From NCBI GenBank assembly GCA_024663395.1, contig JANFAH010000011.1, positions 124,001-188,000 of the forward strand: a stretch of DNA of 64,000 nt, in the 5' to 3' direction. Below, one piece after another: positions 34,065-44,603 of this stretch. The notes beneath the pieces were generated by a model that was not told the DNA's origin, did no database searches, and saw only the letters and a list, made by a program, of their open reading frames with translations. The DNA comes from Pisolithus tinctorius. Lineage: Eukaryota; Basidiomycota; Agaricomycetes; Boletales; Pisolithaceae. The number at the start of each line of letters is the position of its first letter. The first letter of the stretch is position 1. The position numbers were made by a program, and so were the translations under genes.

Positions 34065-35371
34065 ATGGATCCAGACCAGTTCAATCACTGCCAGGCTCGT
34101 CTGTCGACTGGCAGGACGTATCACTATGTAGACGAGAAACCAGCCAACGACAGCGATGAGACTGTGACGCTCTTGTGCATCCATGGGTTCCCAGATTTAT
34201 GGTATATTTAATACGGGCGAGGATCCAGGTATGTGCTGACTCGCCGCAGGTATGGCTGGCGCCATCAGATAAAGCCATGGGTCGAGCACGGCTATCGGGT
34301 CGTCGTGCCAGACATGCTGGGGTACGGTAAGACGGACATGCCCACAGAGACTTCCGCCTATTCTACAAAGAATCTCTCCAACGATCTCGCTGCGCTCTTG
34401 GACCATATCGGCGTTCAGAAGGCAGTGCGTGCGTCTCCCTCGTCCGACCAAGTCATCACACTAGATACTCCATATTAGGTCGTCGTAGGACACGACTGGG
34501 GCGCGTTCATCGCGAGCAGATTCGCACTCTGGCACCCCGACAGGTTGCTCGCTCTTGCCATGTACGTCACTCCACCGCATTTTGATGGAAGTTTTGACTC
34601 AACTCCGCGCAGCTTGTCTGTTCCATATGCACCGCCTATGAAGCAGTACTACTCGCTTGAGCAGATTGTGCAGTACTTCCCGTCATTTGGCTACCAACTC
34701 TATTTTGCATCTGAAGAATCCGCGGCTGAGATAAATGCCCACGTATGCGTTATTCTCGATATTCGGTGTTCTACCATGGCTGACTTCTACAAGCTTCCCA
34801 CCCTCTTCTATGATCTTTATAGAGCCCCAGACACCAGAATTAAAACCATGCTGCAAGTCGGTCGAATGCGCGAAGTCCTGTTGAGCGCACCTGTCACCGA
34901 AGGTTGCATCTTGAACGAAAAGGCAAGGCAGGCATCAACTTCTCTGATTGGCTGATGGACTGAGTTTGGCCAGGAAATTGCTTATTACGTCTCGAACTAC
35001 GAGAGAGGCATGATTGGACCGTTGTCCTATTATCGCACGACTCAAATTCGATTCGAAGAGGAGATTGGTGAGCGATTAACGATAGATCAGGTATCTTCGT
35101 AACTCACCTTTTTGCTCAAGCTGCATCCCTTCCGTCCAAACCCCACCTTACAATACCAGTCATCTTTATAGGCGGGAAAGAGGACAAAACTAGTAATCTT
35201 GCCGCCGTCGAAGCACATAGGGCGTTGATAGACAAGTTCACTGTGGTCGTGTTGGAAGGCAAAGGTCACTGGTTGATGTTGGAGGCCCCAGAGACCATTA
35301 CGAATGAAATATTGTCGTGGTTGAATGGTCTAGGTATAGTCCCTGGTACTCAGCAGCGACTCCATTTGTGA
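34065..35371 (+). CDS. Soluble epoxide hydrolase (alpha/beta fold)
   Basis: Opens epoxides to diols. Six exons: 34065-34201, 34250-34424, 34479-34742, 34794-34922, 34974-35067, 35121-35371; 349 residues. The start MDPDQFNH is the usual fungal start for this family. HGFP (40-43) gives the oxyanion hole, D110 in GHDWGA is the nucleophile, the D in GGKED is the charge-relay acid, and H in GKGHWLM is the base. The cap contains YYRT. The fourth intron starts with GCAAGG after AAG, so it is a GC-AG intron; read-through would meet a stop within 20 codons. No signal peptide, so cytosolic. Likely detoxification or lipid-epoxide metabolism; substrate unknown. Confidence 0.9.
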
Positions 35372-36391
35372 GGGGCTGTTGCCAACAGAAATACGAAGTA
35401 ATAAGTGAGAAGTTCTTCCGATTGAAGCGGACGATGTATTATTACAGAGGTTAGGATGAGAAGCATGTTGTACACGATTAGCTTGCTGCTATCTAAATAC
35501 CATCGACTTGATTATTTTCAGATTTGCATGCCCCGATGTAGATACGCCATTCATATCATCTCTTTCCGTCATCGCCGGAGGCACGAGCCTATCATCTATG
35601 ACATTAGCTGAATCTTAAGTGACAAGAGACCTAAGCTTACTCACTCGTACTTGAAGGCACAGCAAGGAACTTGCACACAATTCAAATGGTAGAGGGTACG
35701 AGTTAGCTGTCAATCACAGTTTCGTTCCTGACAAGTGCTTGTTGTGCTTGGTCCTCTTTTTCCATAGAACTCGCAATCGTGCTTGCATCCGGTGCGTTCC
35801 AAGCTCGAGATTCTGCGAGAACTGCAGTGTGCGAGCTACCTAGTCGCCATTTTGTATGCACGGGCTGACATCATCATCTGGAGGCTCCTACCAGCAGACG
35901 ATGGAGCGTGGCGCCCGTGTGCCACCAGAAAGGACCATTCATCCTGCCATCCGATTACACGACGTGGGGTTTACGCCGAACTGACATAGCAAGAATGCCC
36001 CCAAACTCCAAAACTGACCCTCGTAGGGGTGCCTATGGCGTCTGCATTTGAATTCCTCTGATTCAGCCAGCAGGTCCAGAAATGCGAAGAGCATGACGCA
36101 TTGAGATGGATTAGTCCACTTTCGCCGAACGCTCAGCGACTCCTGCGCCAGACATCCTCGGATCTCCGACATTGCAGTGGTCAATAAGCGTTCATCGATC
36201 ATCGATCACGTCAATCATCGCTGGCACGCGTTATGGAGTGACGGGTGGTGCATACTGAACGTCCAGGGGGACGGCGTTTCCCAGGCATCCCAAGTTATCA
36301 TTCCCTTTATTGTTCGGGTCCCTGTGTCTTCGCTTTCATTCATATACCCCTTGTCCCCGGGGCACGGCTGGGCTTCAGCCAGCTTGCTAAC
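35372..36391. other. Intergenic, ends in a duplicated promoter
   Basis: No supported gene up to about 36080. From there to 36391 the sequence resembles 58120-58395, the region before the paralogous membrane-protein gene, including GGCGTTTCCCAGG at 36270 and 58269. Confidence 0.55.
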
Positions 36392-37900
36392 ATGCCCTTC
36401 ATCCCTCAGGCTGCTACTGCTCTTGCTCGCCGTTCGGTGCTGTTCAACGCACCACTGGACAAAGCCCATTTCACCTTGGACACATCGGGTGTTGCTGGTG
36501 TTTTCGGAGGCGAGGAGGCAGTCTCTGCTATGGCCACCGTACATGTCTACGAACACAGGAAATGGTTGGGGTGGTACAATGGTCCCGGCTCGTATGAGAT
36601 CGCCCAGCGTTATGGCAGACTCGCCAAGTCAAGATTCTTTGACGGTCTCTTCCCCGGTGTTCATGCGGACCCCGCCACGCTCTTCGACTTGGATGGCCGG
36701 GTAGGTCCGAAATTCAGAGCTGCACATTCCGGAACTGTCATCGACGAGTCAAGTCATTTGGCGGACTTGTTGATGAAGGAATGCTCAGATATGCCTCTCA
36801 CGAAGGTGCAGGGCAGGAAGACAGGACCTATTGGCGTCGCTATTGTTGAACTTCATCATACCCCTAACCATGAAGAATATCCGGCTCAATTCCGCACTCT
36901 TGCACCTGTTTACGCCGGTGTGCCCATCCTGGTCAGTTTCATCACATGCGTTGCGTGCCTTCTGGTTAGCGATTGGTTCTCCTTTTCCATGATCCTGCTC
37001 GGCATCATCGTCAGCGGCATATCTTGTCTTGTGATCGGCTCCGGGACGTTTCTCTTCACACACCCTGAACCTGCAGAAGGATCTCCCCGCGGAGATGGGA
37101 TCCTCTGCTCTGACGAGGAAATTGTCATTTTGAGGGGAGAGGAGGCCGCAGTGAACTCGGTCACTCGTGGCAGGTTCTCTATCCGATTCGACAGCGAACC
37201 TCAATACGAGAACATTGGGTGGTGTTCCGTTTTGCTGATGGTTCAATTCATCGCGCAATTGCTTCTCATTCCTCAGGGCACTCTCTTCGGCCAAATGATG
37301 TTCGTCACATCTCTCGCTGTCTCGTGGGCGTACAACCTCTGGCTGTCCGCATTTGATAAGGAGCAGATCCAGAGAGATATCCTCATGAAGAACGTTCTTC
37401 GCAATCCGCAGCTCACAAAATACGAACTCGGCACCCGTACCAGCATGGTGGTGTTTGTTCTTCTTATTTTGCAGGCGAAAGAGCCGGACAAGATCATGAA
37501 TTCTCTCCTGCCTAATGACACCAAGGCATGGAGGAAGTGGAAAGGTGCCATCATCAGTCGAATCCAAAGCGCAAAAGACTTCGACTTCGACCCGGCTGAC
37601 TGGGACGATGAAAACTTCACTGATGGAGACAGAAAACTGTTAAACGCTCTCTTCCAAGATGCACGGGATGCCTATGAGGGCTTCAAGATGTACCACAGAG
37701 CGTCAGATTACAAAAGCTGATGAACTTGATGACCCTCCGTATACCTCAGTACCTCGTACGCTGTGCCATTTTACTATCTTGATTTGATTGACTGATACGG
37801 CTAGCACACATGTTTAAATTTCATTATATACCGCAAGGTCTTGTACACGCATCGTACATAACTGTTCTTGTATCTAGCAGCCTGTGTCCAATCGAAGGGA
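36080..37900 (+). repeat. Segmental duplication, membrane-protein gene copy 1 with flanks
   Basis: Matches about 58120-59970 in promoter, coding sequence and about 180 bp of 3' flank (for example ACATAACTGTTCTTGTATCT at both ends). Same strand; the two copies lie on either side of the GTPase array. Confidence 0.85.
36392..37720 (+). CDS. Multi-pass membrane protein of unknown family, copy 1
   Basis: I do not recognise the family. Intronless, 442 residues; the ATG at 36392 is chosen because it matches the start of the paralogue at 58396. Residues 1-150 are soluble and highly conserved among the three copies, including DTSGVAGVFGGEEAV and TVHVYEHRKWLGWYN. Two hydrophobic hairpins follow, about 172-222 (YAGVPILVSF...FLF) and 275-320 (WCSVLLMVQF...NLWLSAF), plus a shorter hydrophobic stretch at 351-361. 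The C-terminal ~80 residues are charged. It lies next to a GTPase array, with two more copies on the other side. An intracellular-membrane role linked to the GTPases is possible but unproven. Confidence 0.8.
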   Translation: MPFIPQAATALARRSVLFNAPLDKAHFTLDTSGVAGVFGGEEAVSAMATVHVYEHRKWLGWYNGPGSYEIAQRYGRLAKSRFFDGLFPGVHADPATLFDLDGRVGPKFRAAHSGTVIDESSHLADLLMKECSDMPLTKVQGRKTGPIGVAIVELHHTPNHEEYPAQFRTLAPVYAGVPILVSFITCVACLLVSDWFSFSMILLGIIVSGISCLVIGSGTFLFTHPEPAEGSPRGDGILCSDEEIVILRGEEAAVNSVTRGRFSIRFDSEPQYENIGWCSVLLMVQFIAQLLLIPQGTLFGQMMFVTSLAVSWAYNLWLSAFDKEQIQRDILMKNVLRNPQLTKYELGTRTSMVVFVLLILQAKEPDKIMNSLLPNDTKAWRKWKGAIISRIQSAKDFDFDPADWDDENFTDGDRKLLNALFQDARDAYEGFKMYHRASDYKS

Positions 37901-38249
37901 ACATATGATGTATTGTTACAGAGGTTATGAAATCTTGCTGCCTTTTAACAGACCAGAATCTCCTTTCGGGTGAACCTTAATTGCAAACACTCCCCGGAGT
38001 TCAAATAAGTCAGGATAGTATTTTGTTAATTTCCTGATGTTGTTCCGAGACAAGCGCCCGCTGTTGCTATCCCAGGTCTCCTGAGCGCCTGCTATGTCCC
38101 CACACTTGTGCTGTGTGCGTGAGCATGATTCTCTGGTGAAAGTCGTTCTTTGTATAAGGCAAAGTCATGCCGAGTTTCCTCCCTGTCCTTGAGTACCTGC
38201 CAAATTCACTATCAAAAGCGCTATCGAATTATAACAGTGCGGGACCGAT

Positions 38250-38309
38250 AGGTCACAACAAGAACGACACCATGGACCCACTCTTGTGGTGCCGTTCTTG
38301 TTGTGACCT
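38250..38309. repeat. Inverted repeat, 23-bp arms with 14-bp loop
   Basis: The arms 38250-38272 and 38287-38309 are reverse complements with a single mismatch (GACACC versus GGTGCC). The arm begins AGGTCACAACAAGAACG. This would form a strong hairpin in DNA or RNA. It may be a small MITE-like relic; no target-site duplication was recognised. Confidence 0.85.
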
Positions 38310-38330
38310 AACAGCTTCCCTTTCATCCCT

Positions 38331-38348
38331 GGATGTTTTAAAACATCC
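38331..38348. repeat. Perfect 18-bp palindrome
   Basis: GGATGTTTT followed directly by its reverse complement AAAACATCC, 21 bp after the inverted repeat. Could be part of the same element or a protein-binding site. Confidence 0.8.
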
Positions 38349-38839
38349 ACGCCCTCGCAACACCGTGTCGGATTCGAATGTTGCACAGGCGCTGATCGCC
38401 TTGATCATTTTTAGCACAATTTCATCGCTCTACGACAGGATATGACCTGGCCTGAGAACAGAAACACTCGACTTGCGTTAGTCTGCCGTCGTCTATTTTG
38501 ATCGAAGCGAAGTGTAGCGGTACGGGGAATATCCGATGAGCATTAGCAGAGGGCCAGAACATTACTTCTGGCGTCCCCGGTGGTGTTGGCCCCGTCACTA
38601 GAGTTCTTGCTTATTTCCTTATATATCGCCGTGTCGTCCCCGGTGGTAACAAAGTCCAGCGGACGTCAGCATAACCCCGACTTATTGATTATCATGGATT
38701 GGGTGTGTGAAAGACAGACGCATAGTAAATCGTATGGAGCAGGAACTTCAAGCCAATATCTGCGGGACGTAGGAAGTAATTATGAGTATCGGAATACGTG
38801 ATCCCAAGTTTGTGAGTGGTTTCTGGAGATCATCAACGA

Positions 38840-40195
38840 TCAGGATGATGTGGATGCCGCCGAAGCCCCACTCCGTCTAACCAGTGTTTGGTTGAAAAGG
38901 TCTCTGAGCAGCTCGACCTCGTCTATGGCCTTTCTAGGTGCCTTTCCTTGGACGATAGACAGGATCGTGTCATTGGAAACGATGTATACTGGTCTGTCAG
39001 GTAAGTTGGCGTTTTCGAGGTTCGACTTGATGTTCTCCCGGGTCTCATCGATAAAATGCTGCCGCGCCTCCCTGTAAAGTCTGTCGTGCGACCCGAGATC
39101 ACCATCTTCATCGTCGCTATCGTGCCCCATCTCCCTCATCACATTCCTGATGTGCTGGTCTGCCTTGGACCGCACTATGAAGGCGGGAATATTGAACCGC
39201 GCGCAGTTGCTGAGAATAGCAACATCCGTCATCGTAAAGCGGTTGTCGAAGAGGACAATGATGCAATCGAAGACGTAGAGGCCTTGGGCATTGAAATACT
39301 GCCAGTCGGGAATTTTGATCGTTCCTGCACCTGGGATATCGTACCAAACAAGCGGGTATTGAGGATTAGGGTCTGGGTATCTGTCGAAGACGCGAGTGGT
39401 CTCGGTGACACCGGTGGCAGCAGCACCAGCTTCCCTGTTGCGCAAACCACGAAATGCGTTGATCAGGGAAGACTTGCCGCTCCCTGCGACGCCGGCAACG
39501 GCGAAATGAAAGAGTCCCTCTTTGTACTGTACCCGCCTTTTTGCGGCTTCCAGCTCTGCTACAGTCGGTGTGACGACAGGCTGTATACCCTCTTTCCACC
39601 GTTTCTCTATTTCCTCCTTTGCAGACATGGCTTGCTTCACTTCTTCCTTGGCTGCTTTGGCTGCTTTTTCTGCCTCAGCTCGAGCAGCATCCGCTTTTTG
39701 ACGCTCTTCTTTGGCTATCTTTTTCGCTCTCTTCGCTTCCTCCTTTGCAGCCTCTTCTGCTTTTCTTGCCTGCTCTTGCATTTCTCTGGCTCGTTCCCGT
39801 TCTTGTGCTGCCTGCTCAGCGAGCCTCGCAGCATCCGCTCGTGCCTCCCGTACAGCGGCCTCAGCCTCTAATCTCGCCTGCGTCGCTGCTCTCTCCGCCT
39901 CCACCATCTCCGTCATCATTCTATGCGCTTCCTCGCGCGCCTTCCTTGAGGCTTCCTCCAATGCTTCTAGACGCTCCCTTGCATGTCGACGTTCTTCCTG
40001 CGCTTCATCGCGGATACGCTGCGCCAGTTCTCTGGCCTCTTTGGCTCTCTGTAGTGCATCCTTTAAGGCTTCTTCTTCGTGTGGACGGTTCCCTATCGCC
40101 ACCATCGTCGGGTTGGGAGCTGGGCGTCGAAACGCGGCTATCAAGGTAGCAGCTGTGGCTCCCAGTACAGGCAGCACTGACATAGCAGGACCCAT
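38840..40195 (-). CDS. IRG-like GTPase with N-terminal coiled coil
   Basis: Intronless, 451 residues, closest to the copy at 8511. Order: MGPAMS start (N-myristoylation-like), a short hydrophobic stretch (about 8-22), an Ala/Glu/Arg coiled coil (about 38-200), then the IRG GTPase domain. G1 is GVAGSGKSS (235-243), switch I TGVTETT, G3 DIPGAG (286-291), G4 RSKAD (342-346), G5 SN (407-408). An acidic loop (DSDDEDGD) follows the helix after G4, and the tail is Ser-rich. Nucleotide-binding residues all look intact. Function unknown in fungi; in animals the family reshapes or marks intracellular membranes. Confidence 0.9.
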   Translation of the reverse strand: MGPAMSVLPVLGATAATLIAAFRRPAPNPTMVAIGNRPHEEEALKDALQRAKEARELAQRIRDEAQEERRHARERLEALEEASRKAREEAHRMMTEMVEAERAATQARLEAEAAVREARADAARLAEQAAQERERAREMQEQARKAEEAAKEEAKRAKKIAKEERQKADAARAEAEKAAKAAKEEVKQAMSAKEEIEKRWKEGIQPVVTPTVAELEAAKRRVQYKEGLFHFAVAGVAGSGKSSLINAFRGLRNREAGAAATGVTETTRVFDRYPDPNPQYPLVWYDIPGAGTIKIPDWQYFNAQGLYVFDCIIVLFDNRFTMTDVAILSNCARFNIPAFIVRSKADQHIRNVMREMGHDSDDEDGDLGSHDRLYREARQHFIDETRENIKSNLENANLPDRPVYIVSNDTILSIVQGKAPRKAIDEVELLRDLFNQTLVRRSGASAASTSS

Positions 40196-40440
40196 CGCTT
40201 CTATCCTTGTCGTTCCAAGAGTGAAGGATACAATGACGATAAGTGGGAAAGTATATGGACGTACGCGGCAAGAGGTACTGAAGTCGCAGGCGCAGTATAC
40301 GGTCTTTAAGGTACTGTGCGAAGTGGCTTGGGACGAGCACTATTGGGCTTCTTAGGGCAAGGGTTGTACAGCTATCTCTTGTGGGCAGGAAATCTCGATA
40401 TATCTAATAGAAAGTGCTCATTAGAACCATGAGGCTATCC
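40196..40440 (-). repeat. Promoter segment shared with the GTPase gene at 8511
   Basis: Reverse-complement match to about 8245-8510 (see that entry). Lies directly before the start codon at 40195. Confidence 0.75.
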
Positions 40441-41149
40441 TGTGACATCCCTATCGTGATGAAGTACTCGTGATTCACCTAGATAAGCCAACCGATGATC
40501 ACGAAGTGCTCACATTTGGGTATCATCCAGGAATGGAGTTGGTAGGCCCCCCAAATAACCTAGTGTTGACGTCAGTCTTGGCAATGGGAAAACGCTGCAG
40601 GAAGCAAGGCTGCGACGGCGAAAAGAGACGGAGGTCCAGAAGAGTTACTACAGCATGTGTGACGCATGTACTGCTATGACCAGATCTCCTGTTTTAGTGA
40701 AGGATGATGGTCACATGTCAACAGGATCTTGCTGTGATTACTCTCAGTCTTACGAGCGTAGCTCCACTGTGGTGGTGCAACTCTAACGTGAACGTCAAAG
40801 TAAAATTTGCTCGGGCCTACCTGAAACTACTGCTCGGAATTCCCGGAACTTGGACCTACGTTGTTATGTAAGCTTCCTTTTCCGCTCCCTTCTCTGGCGC
40901 CGTGGTACATTCGGGTTAACTCCTATACCGAATTTCTTCGGACGTTACGCGTTAACTTCAGTGTTTGCCATCTAACACACGGTGAGCGGACTTGGAACGC
41001 TGAGCATAAGATAACACAGGCATACGGAATGGAACTGGACATGGCGACCAACGAAGCATTCAGGGAAGAGGAGGAAGTACGTACTCGAAAGGCGATGAAG
41101 AGGTACGAGGCCTTTACTTGGTATACTATTGACCGGGTGCGATCGAAAC
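40441..41149. other. Intergenic, no gene
   Basis: Short unrelated frames only. An element resembling CTAGATAAGCC.ACCGATGATC at about 40479 recalls the upstream segments of other cluster GTPases (about 49740). Confidence 0.4.
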
Positions 41150-41575
41150 AATTCCTGAATCTCCCTAGCTCGTTTGCACACCTGTGTTGCCTGTTCAGCG
41201 GGCCTCGTGGCATCTGCTCGCATTGCTTGTACAGCAGCTTCTGCCTCTACTCTGGCCCTCGTCGCCGCTCTCTCCGCATCTTCCATCTCCATCGTCATTC
41301 TATGTACCTCTCCACGAACCCTCCTTGAAGCGTCCTCCACTGGCTCCAGATGCTCCCTTGCGTGATTGCATTCGTCCTGTACTTCTTAGCGGATATGTTC
41401 CGCCAGTTCGTTGGCTTCCTGAGCTCTTCGTCGTGCCTCCCTTATGGCAACCTCCTCTTGCGGACGGTTTTTGATCGCCACTACGGTGAGAGTTGGGGGC
41501 CGGGCGTACAAATACAGTTATCATTGCTGGAGCTGCAGTTCCGCATGTAGCCAGAACTGATATGGCGGCACCCCT
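41150..41575 (-). pseudogene. Truncated IRG-like GTPase relic (N-terminal part only)
   Basis: Encodes the hydrophobic start and coiled coil of the GTPase family but no GTPase domain. The ancestral start codon is AGG at 41573-41575, followed by GGT GCC GCC ATA TCA, equal to the Gly-Ala-Ala-Ile-Ser of the paralogues. There is then a frameshift near PAPN and an in-frame TAA after a HIR-like triplet. The homology stops after RAREIQE at about 41155, where unrelated sequence begins. Start lost, frame broken and 3' two thirds missing: clearly dead. Confidence 0.85.
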
Positions 41576-42395
41576 TGCACGGACTGCCATTTCGAGGGTA
41601 AAGGATACGTTCAGCGGGAAAGTGTGTCACAAGTGACCGCACGAAGCGGCTTATGGTATCCTTTTGTCTTGTATCGCGCTAGTCAGCTTTCTTCCTGTAG
41701 ATAGACACGAGCAACCCTAATCACTCTTCACACGAGGTCATGAGGTCGTCTCTAGCATGTCTTCCCGACATTGCATATCGTGACTTGCCAGCCTTGCTGT
41801 GTCGTTCGAAAACCTGCCAAGTTTTCCGATCAAAACAGCCTACCACCCGCCAGAAGCCGGCAGAACTGCCTTTGATTTCGGATCGTATCCTCAGATCTTC
41901 TACCGCACGAGAAATCAAAGGTGGGGCCGAGGTGGCTCAAATCCTCTAGGCATCCAACCATTGTGAAGTATACGGACGTCCGACAGAAACGCAGACGTTG
42001 CCAGCGGCAATGGAGAAGTATAGTGTTTCAGCTCGGTTGATCACGCCTGTCGACTTTTCGGTAGGCGGAACACAGGGAAAATACAACAAGTTGAACAAAG
42101 TTTGTAGGGGACAACCATGCAACAGCGTGCAAGGTTTCAGGTGGCCAAGAAAAATCTTTCAATTCGAAGCTGGGAAAACTAGCTCAGCGCTTGATCAGGG
42201 CGATTATAGTAACCCTTTCGGTAGCCCTAGAAGGCAGGAAGACTGCGAAGTGCAAGGGCAACCTTATACGCCTGCCTTTCCCTAGAGAAGGCCGTCAGGC
42301 ATGTATGGAGGTGGTATTTCACATTACATGACACGACATGGCTCCATCTTTTGGCGAAAAGACTGAGTGGCGGATGTAGGATGAAATCACCAGTA
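41576..42395. other. Intergenic, no gene
   Basis: The part next to the relic (41576-41720) still resembles the GTPase promoter, for example GATACAAGAC.AA on the opposite strand at about 41670 and at 8354. The rest shows nothing recognisable. Confidence 0.45.
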
Positions 42396-44603
42396 TCACA
42401 CCTCCACTTCTCTTCGCAGTGCTGTGGCCTTACCAAGTGTCAGATGGGCGGTGATACCGATAACCGCCGCTTCACGCACCTCTATATGTCTCTCTCCGAC
42501 CTTCGAACTCTCTACGCCATCTGAAAGTTTCGACAGGTTCGCGAAGCGGACAGCATCGCTGCATAGCTCTAAATCGATATGTGAATCCTGGGATCGAAGG
42601 TGTTGCCGGGTGTTCAGCGATGCTAAAAGCGAGTTGGCATATACTATTCGATAGTCAGATGGGGTGTTCTTCCATCACTTGCAGGACACGAAAGACTGAC
42701 ATTTTCCCATGGCGAACTCCATCCCCATTGCCCATGAATTCTGGTTCTCAATAGTCTGAATGAACTGTGAGAGGGACATTGTCGTAGCTTAGTGTAATGT
42801 GTCATACGTACCGCGACGAGCTCTGCAATGGCAACTAGTCTACAATGAAAAGCCTGGATAAGTCATAGTACAAACGAAAGAAGGACCAAACTCACAAAGT
42901 CAGCAAACACCGGTTAACAGCGTAGATGATAAGCGTGTTCAGAAGACGTTTCGTTCTAAGCAGGGTTCGTTAGGTACTGTGGAATCACTGGCACGACTTG
43001 TACTCACCTTGGGAAGGCGGAGTGAGAGCCATTGTCATACAGAAGCAAGCAAAGTGACACCGTAATCAGAACCTCGGCTAGTACATAGGTGGCTGAACAG
43101 GGTATTGAGGCATGCAGCTAGGAATAGCAACTTGTGAGCTGAACAGCCAACATGTCTGATAACAGACCTACCGTAACTTGCGAAGCAGAGCTGAGTCCGT
43201 TATTGGTGAACCTATACATGGATGTCATTATTCCTGTGAGGATGATAGGATGCATTGAAATACAGCAGAAAAATCGTCCCTTTTGCTTGATTAGCCTAGG
43301 TCTGTCGTGGTGAAATACAAGCACGAACCTATGCCTAACCCTGTTGAAATATAGTTGGAAATATCTCGTCGGCATGATAATAATAAAAACTCACCAAATT
43401 GAGCCAGCAACAATAGTATCTATTGTGACCATGTCACTGGATAATATTTTTGTCATCAAGCAAAAGTACTTACAATTGGGACAGTCACCAACCACTTCGC
43501 CTGAGAACGACAAACTGATTGATGTCAAAATTTTGAGAGGCAACCGACAGCTTTGATGGCACCTACGATAATATATTTTATGTGCGAAGAAACTGGCAAC
43601 ATTCGGTTGATGAGCATCAACTCGTATAGGTGGTCACCTACCATTGAACTGCAATAATCACAAACAACTGCAATGCAACTAAATTTTGTCACAAATAGTT
43701 TTGAGTTGAAACGGACGTACATTCACCAGAGCCGATGCCTAAGCAAAAAATCAGTGCCTGGTAAGTGGTAGAAAATTGGGTATGCTTACTGGGAATGACC
43801 TGCGATGTCTCATCAGTGGGAAACAGCTCTGAAATGGAGGGCATACGCACCAGACATCATGCTCCAAACTCATCAGATTGCCGTAATTGGTTATCTGCAG
43901 CGATTAAGTACGATGGTCACAAGAAATGAACGCATCATATTCACCAGGTAGTAATACAAGAAATGACACACTAATTGACCATTAGCCATGCATTCACGCG
44001 GACGCACCAGAAACCCACTGAATGAGACCTGCAGGGTATCAAGAATCCTGACTTCGCATGAGCTGCTTTGAAGGCTACCCAGAGTAGCCTAACTCACCAT
44101 ATGGCAGCTACGACGAACTGTATCATCGAGGGATCCTCATAGTAGTTCATGTAATACATATAAGTCTATATAAACGGTAAGCAAATCACGAGCCTGAACA
44201 TTCTGGATAAAGCGCCCCTGGAGAGTCGTTATGCCATATAACCTTGACATGGAATAAGGTCATCAGAAAGGAGACGGAACAAAATCAAGCGAACCAACAC
44301 ATACATGGCAGAGACCAAACCCCCAATGAGAACAGGACCTAGCGCGAACGGATGAGCAACAAGACCGCATTTGGCTGAGAAAGGCCCTCACCGAACCCGC
44401 CCTGGATGCTCATGGCGACTTGTATAAGGGAACTCAATGCGACGAGCCAACTGAGGAGTGAAGGTAAGTGGAGAAGCCCAGTCCAGTTTTTAAAAAGGAG
44501 AGCTGCATTTGTATGATTGGGACTTCTTGCATCGCCCCGAGCCATGGAGTAATCCACTAGACTGACCAATCATCGAAGCGTCCGCTCCAAGCTCGGCATC
44601 CAT
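42396..44603 (-). CDS. DUF6534 multi-pass membrane protein, copy 2 (about 20 exons)
   Basis: Reconstructed from many tiny exons. Hallmarks in order: MDAELGADASMIGPVLIGG, LYGITTLQ, TYMYYMNYYEDPSMIQF, ILDTLQVSFMCHFLYYYL, ITNYGNLMSLEHDVWSF, VQCFFAHKIYY, ILLLLAQFGLGIG, AEVLITVSLCLLLYDNGSH, RLLNTLIIYAVNRCLLTL, MGKLYANSLLASLNTRQ, then a variable tail ending at TGA 42396-42398. Introns of about 45-70 bp separate exons of 10 to about 240 nt. Two microexons are 43790-43799 (10 nt) and 43329-43340 (12 nt). Nearly every junction is GT-AG and in phase. The weakest is after LYGITTLQ, where six extra residues are needed. An upstream in-frame ATG at 44642 is the alternative start. Function unknown. Confidence 0.8.
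43329..43340 (-). other. 12-nt microexon in DUF6534 copy 2
   Basis: Minus-strand exon between TTTCAACAG and GTTCGTGC. It supplies the Gly-Leu-Gly-Ile residues of the conserved QFGLGI stretch. Confidence 0.7.
43790..43799 (-). other. 10-nt microexon in DUF6534 copy 2
   Basis: Lies between a CATCGCAG acceptor and a GTAAGC donor on the minus strand. It converts a phase-2 end (GTC TG) into a phase-0 start (GCA TCG) and gives VWSFPASAL, the sequence expected for the family. Skipping it gives an immediate stop. Confidence 0.75.

Larger units (their letters stand above)
37721..38839. other. Intergenic with a hairpin element
   Basis: The first ~180 bp is the duplicated 3' flank. A strong inverted repeat and a palindrome (entered separately) occupy 38250-38348. 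Nothing else seen. Confidence 0.55.
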
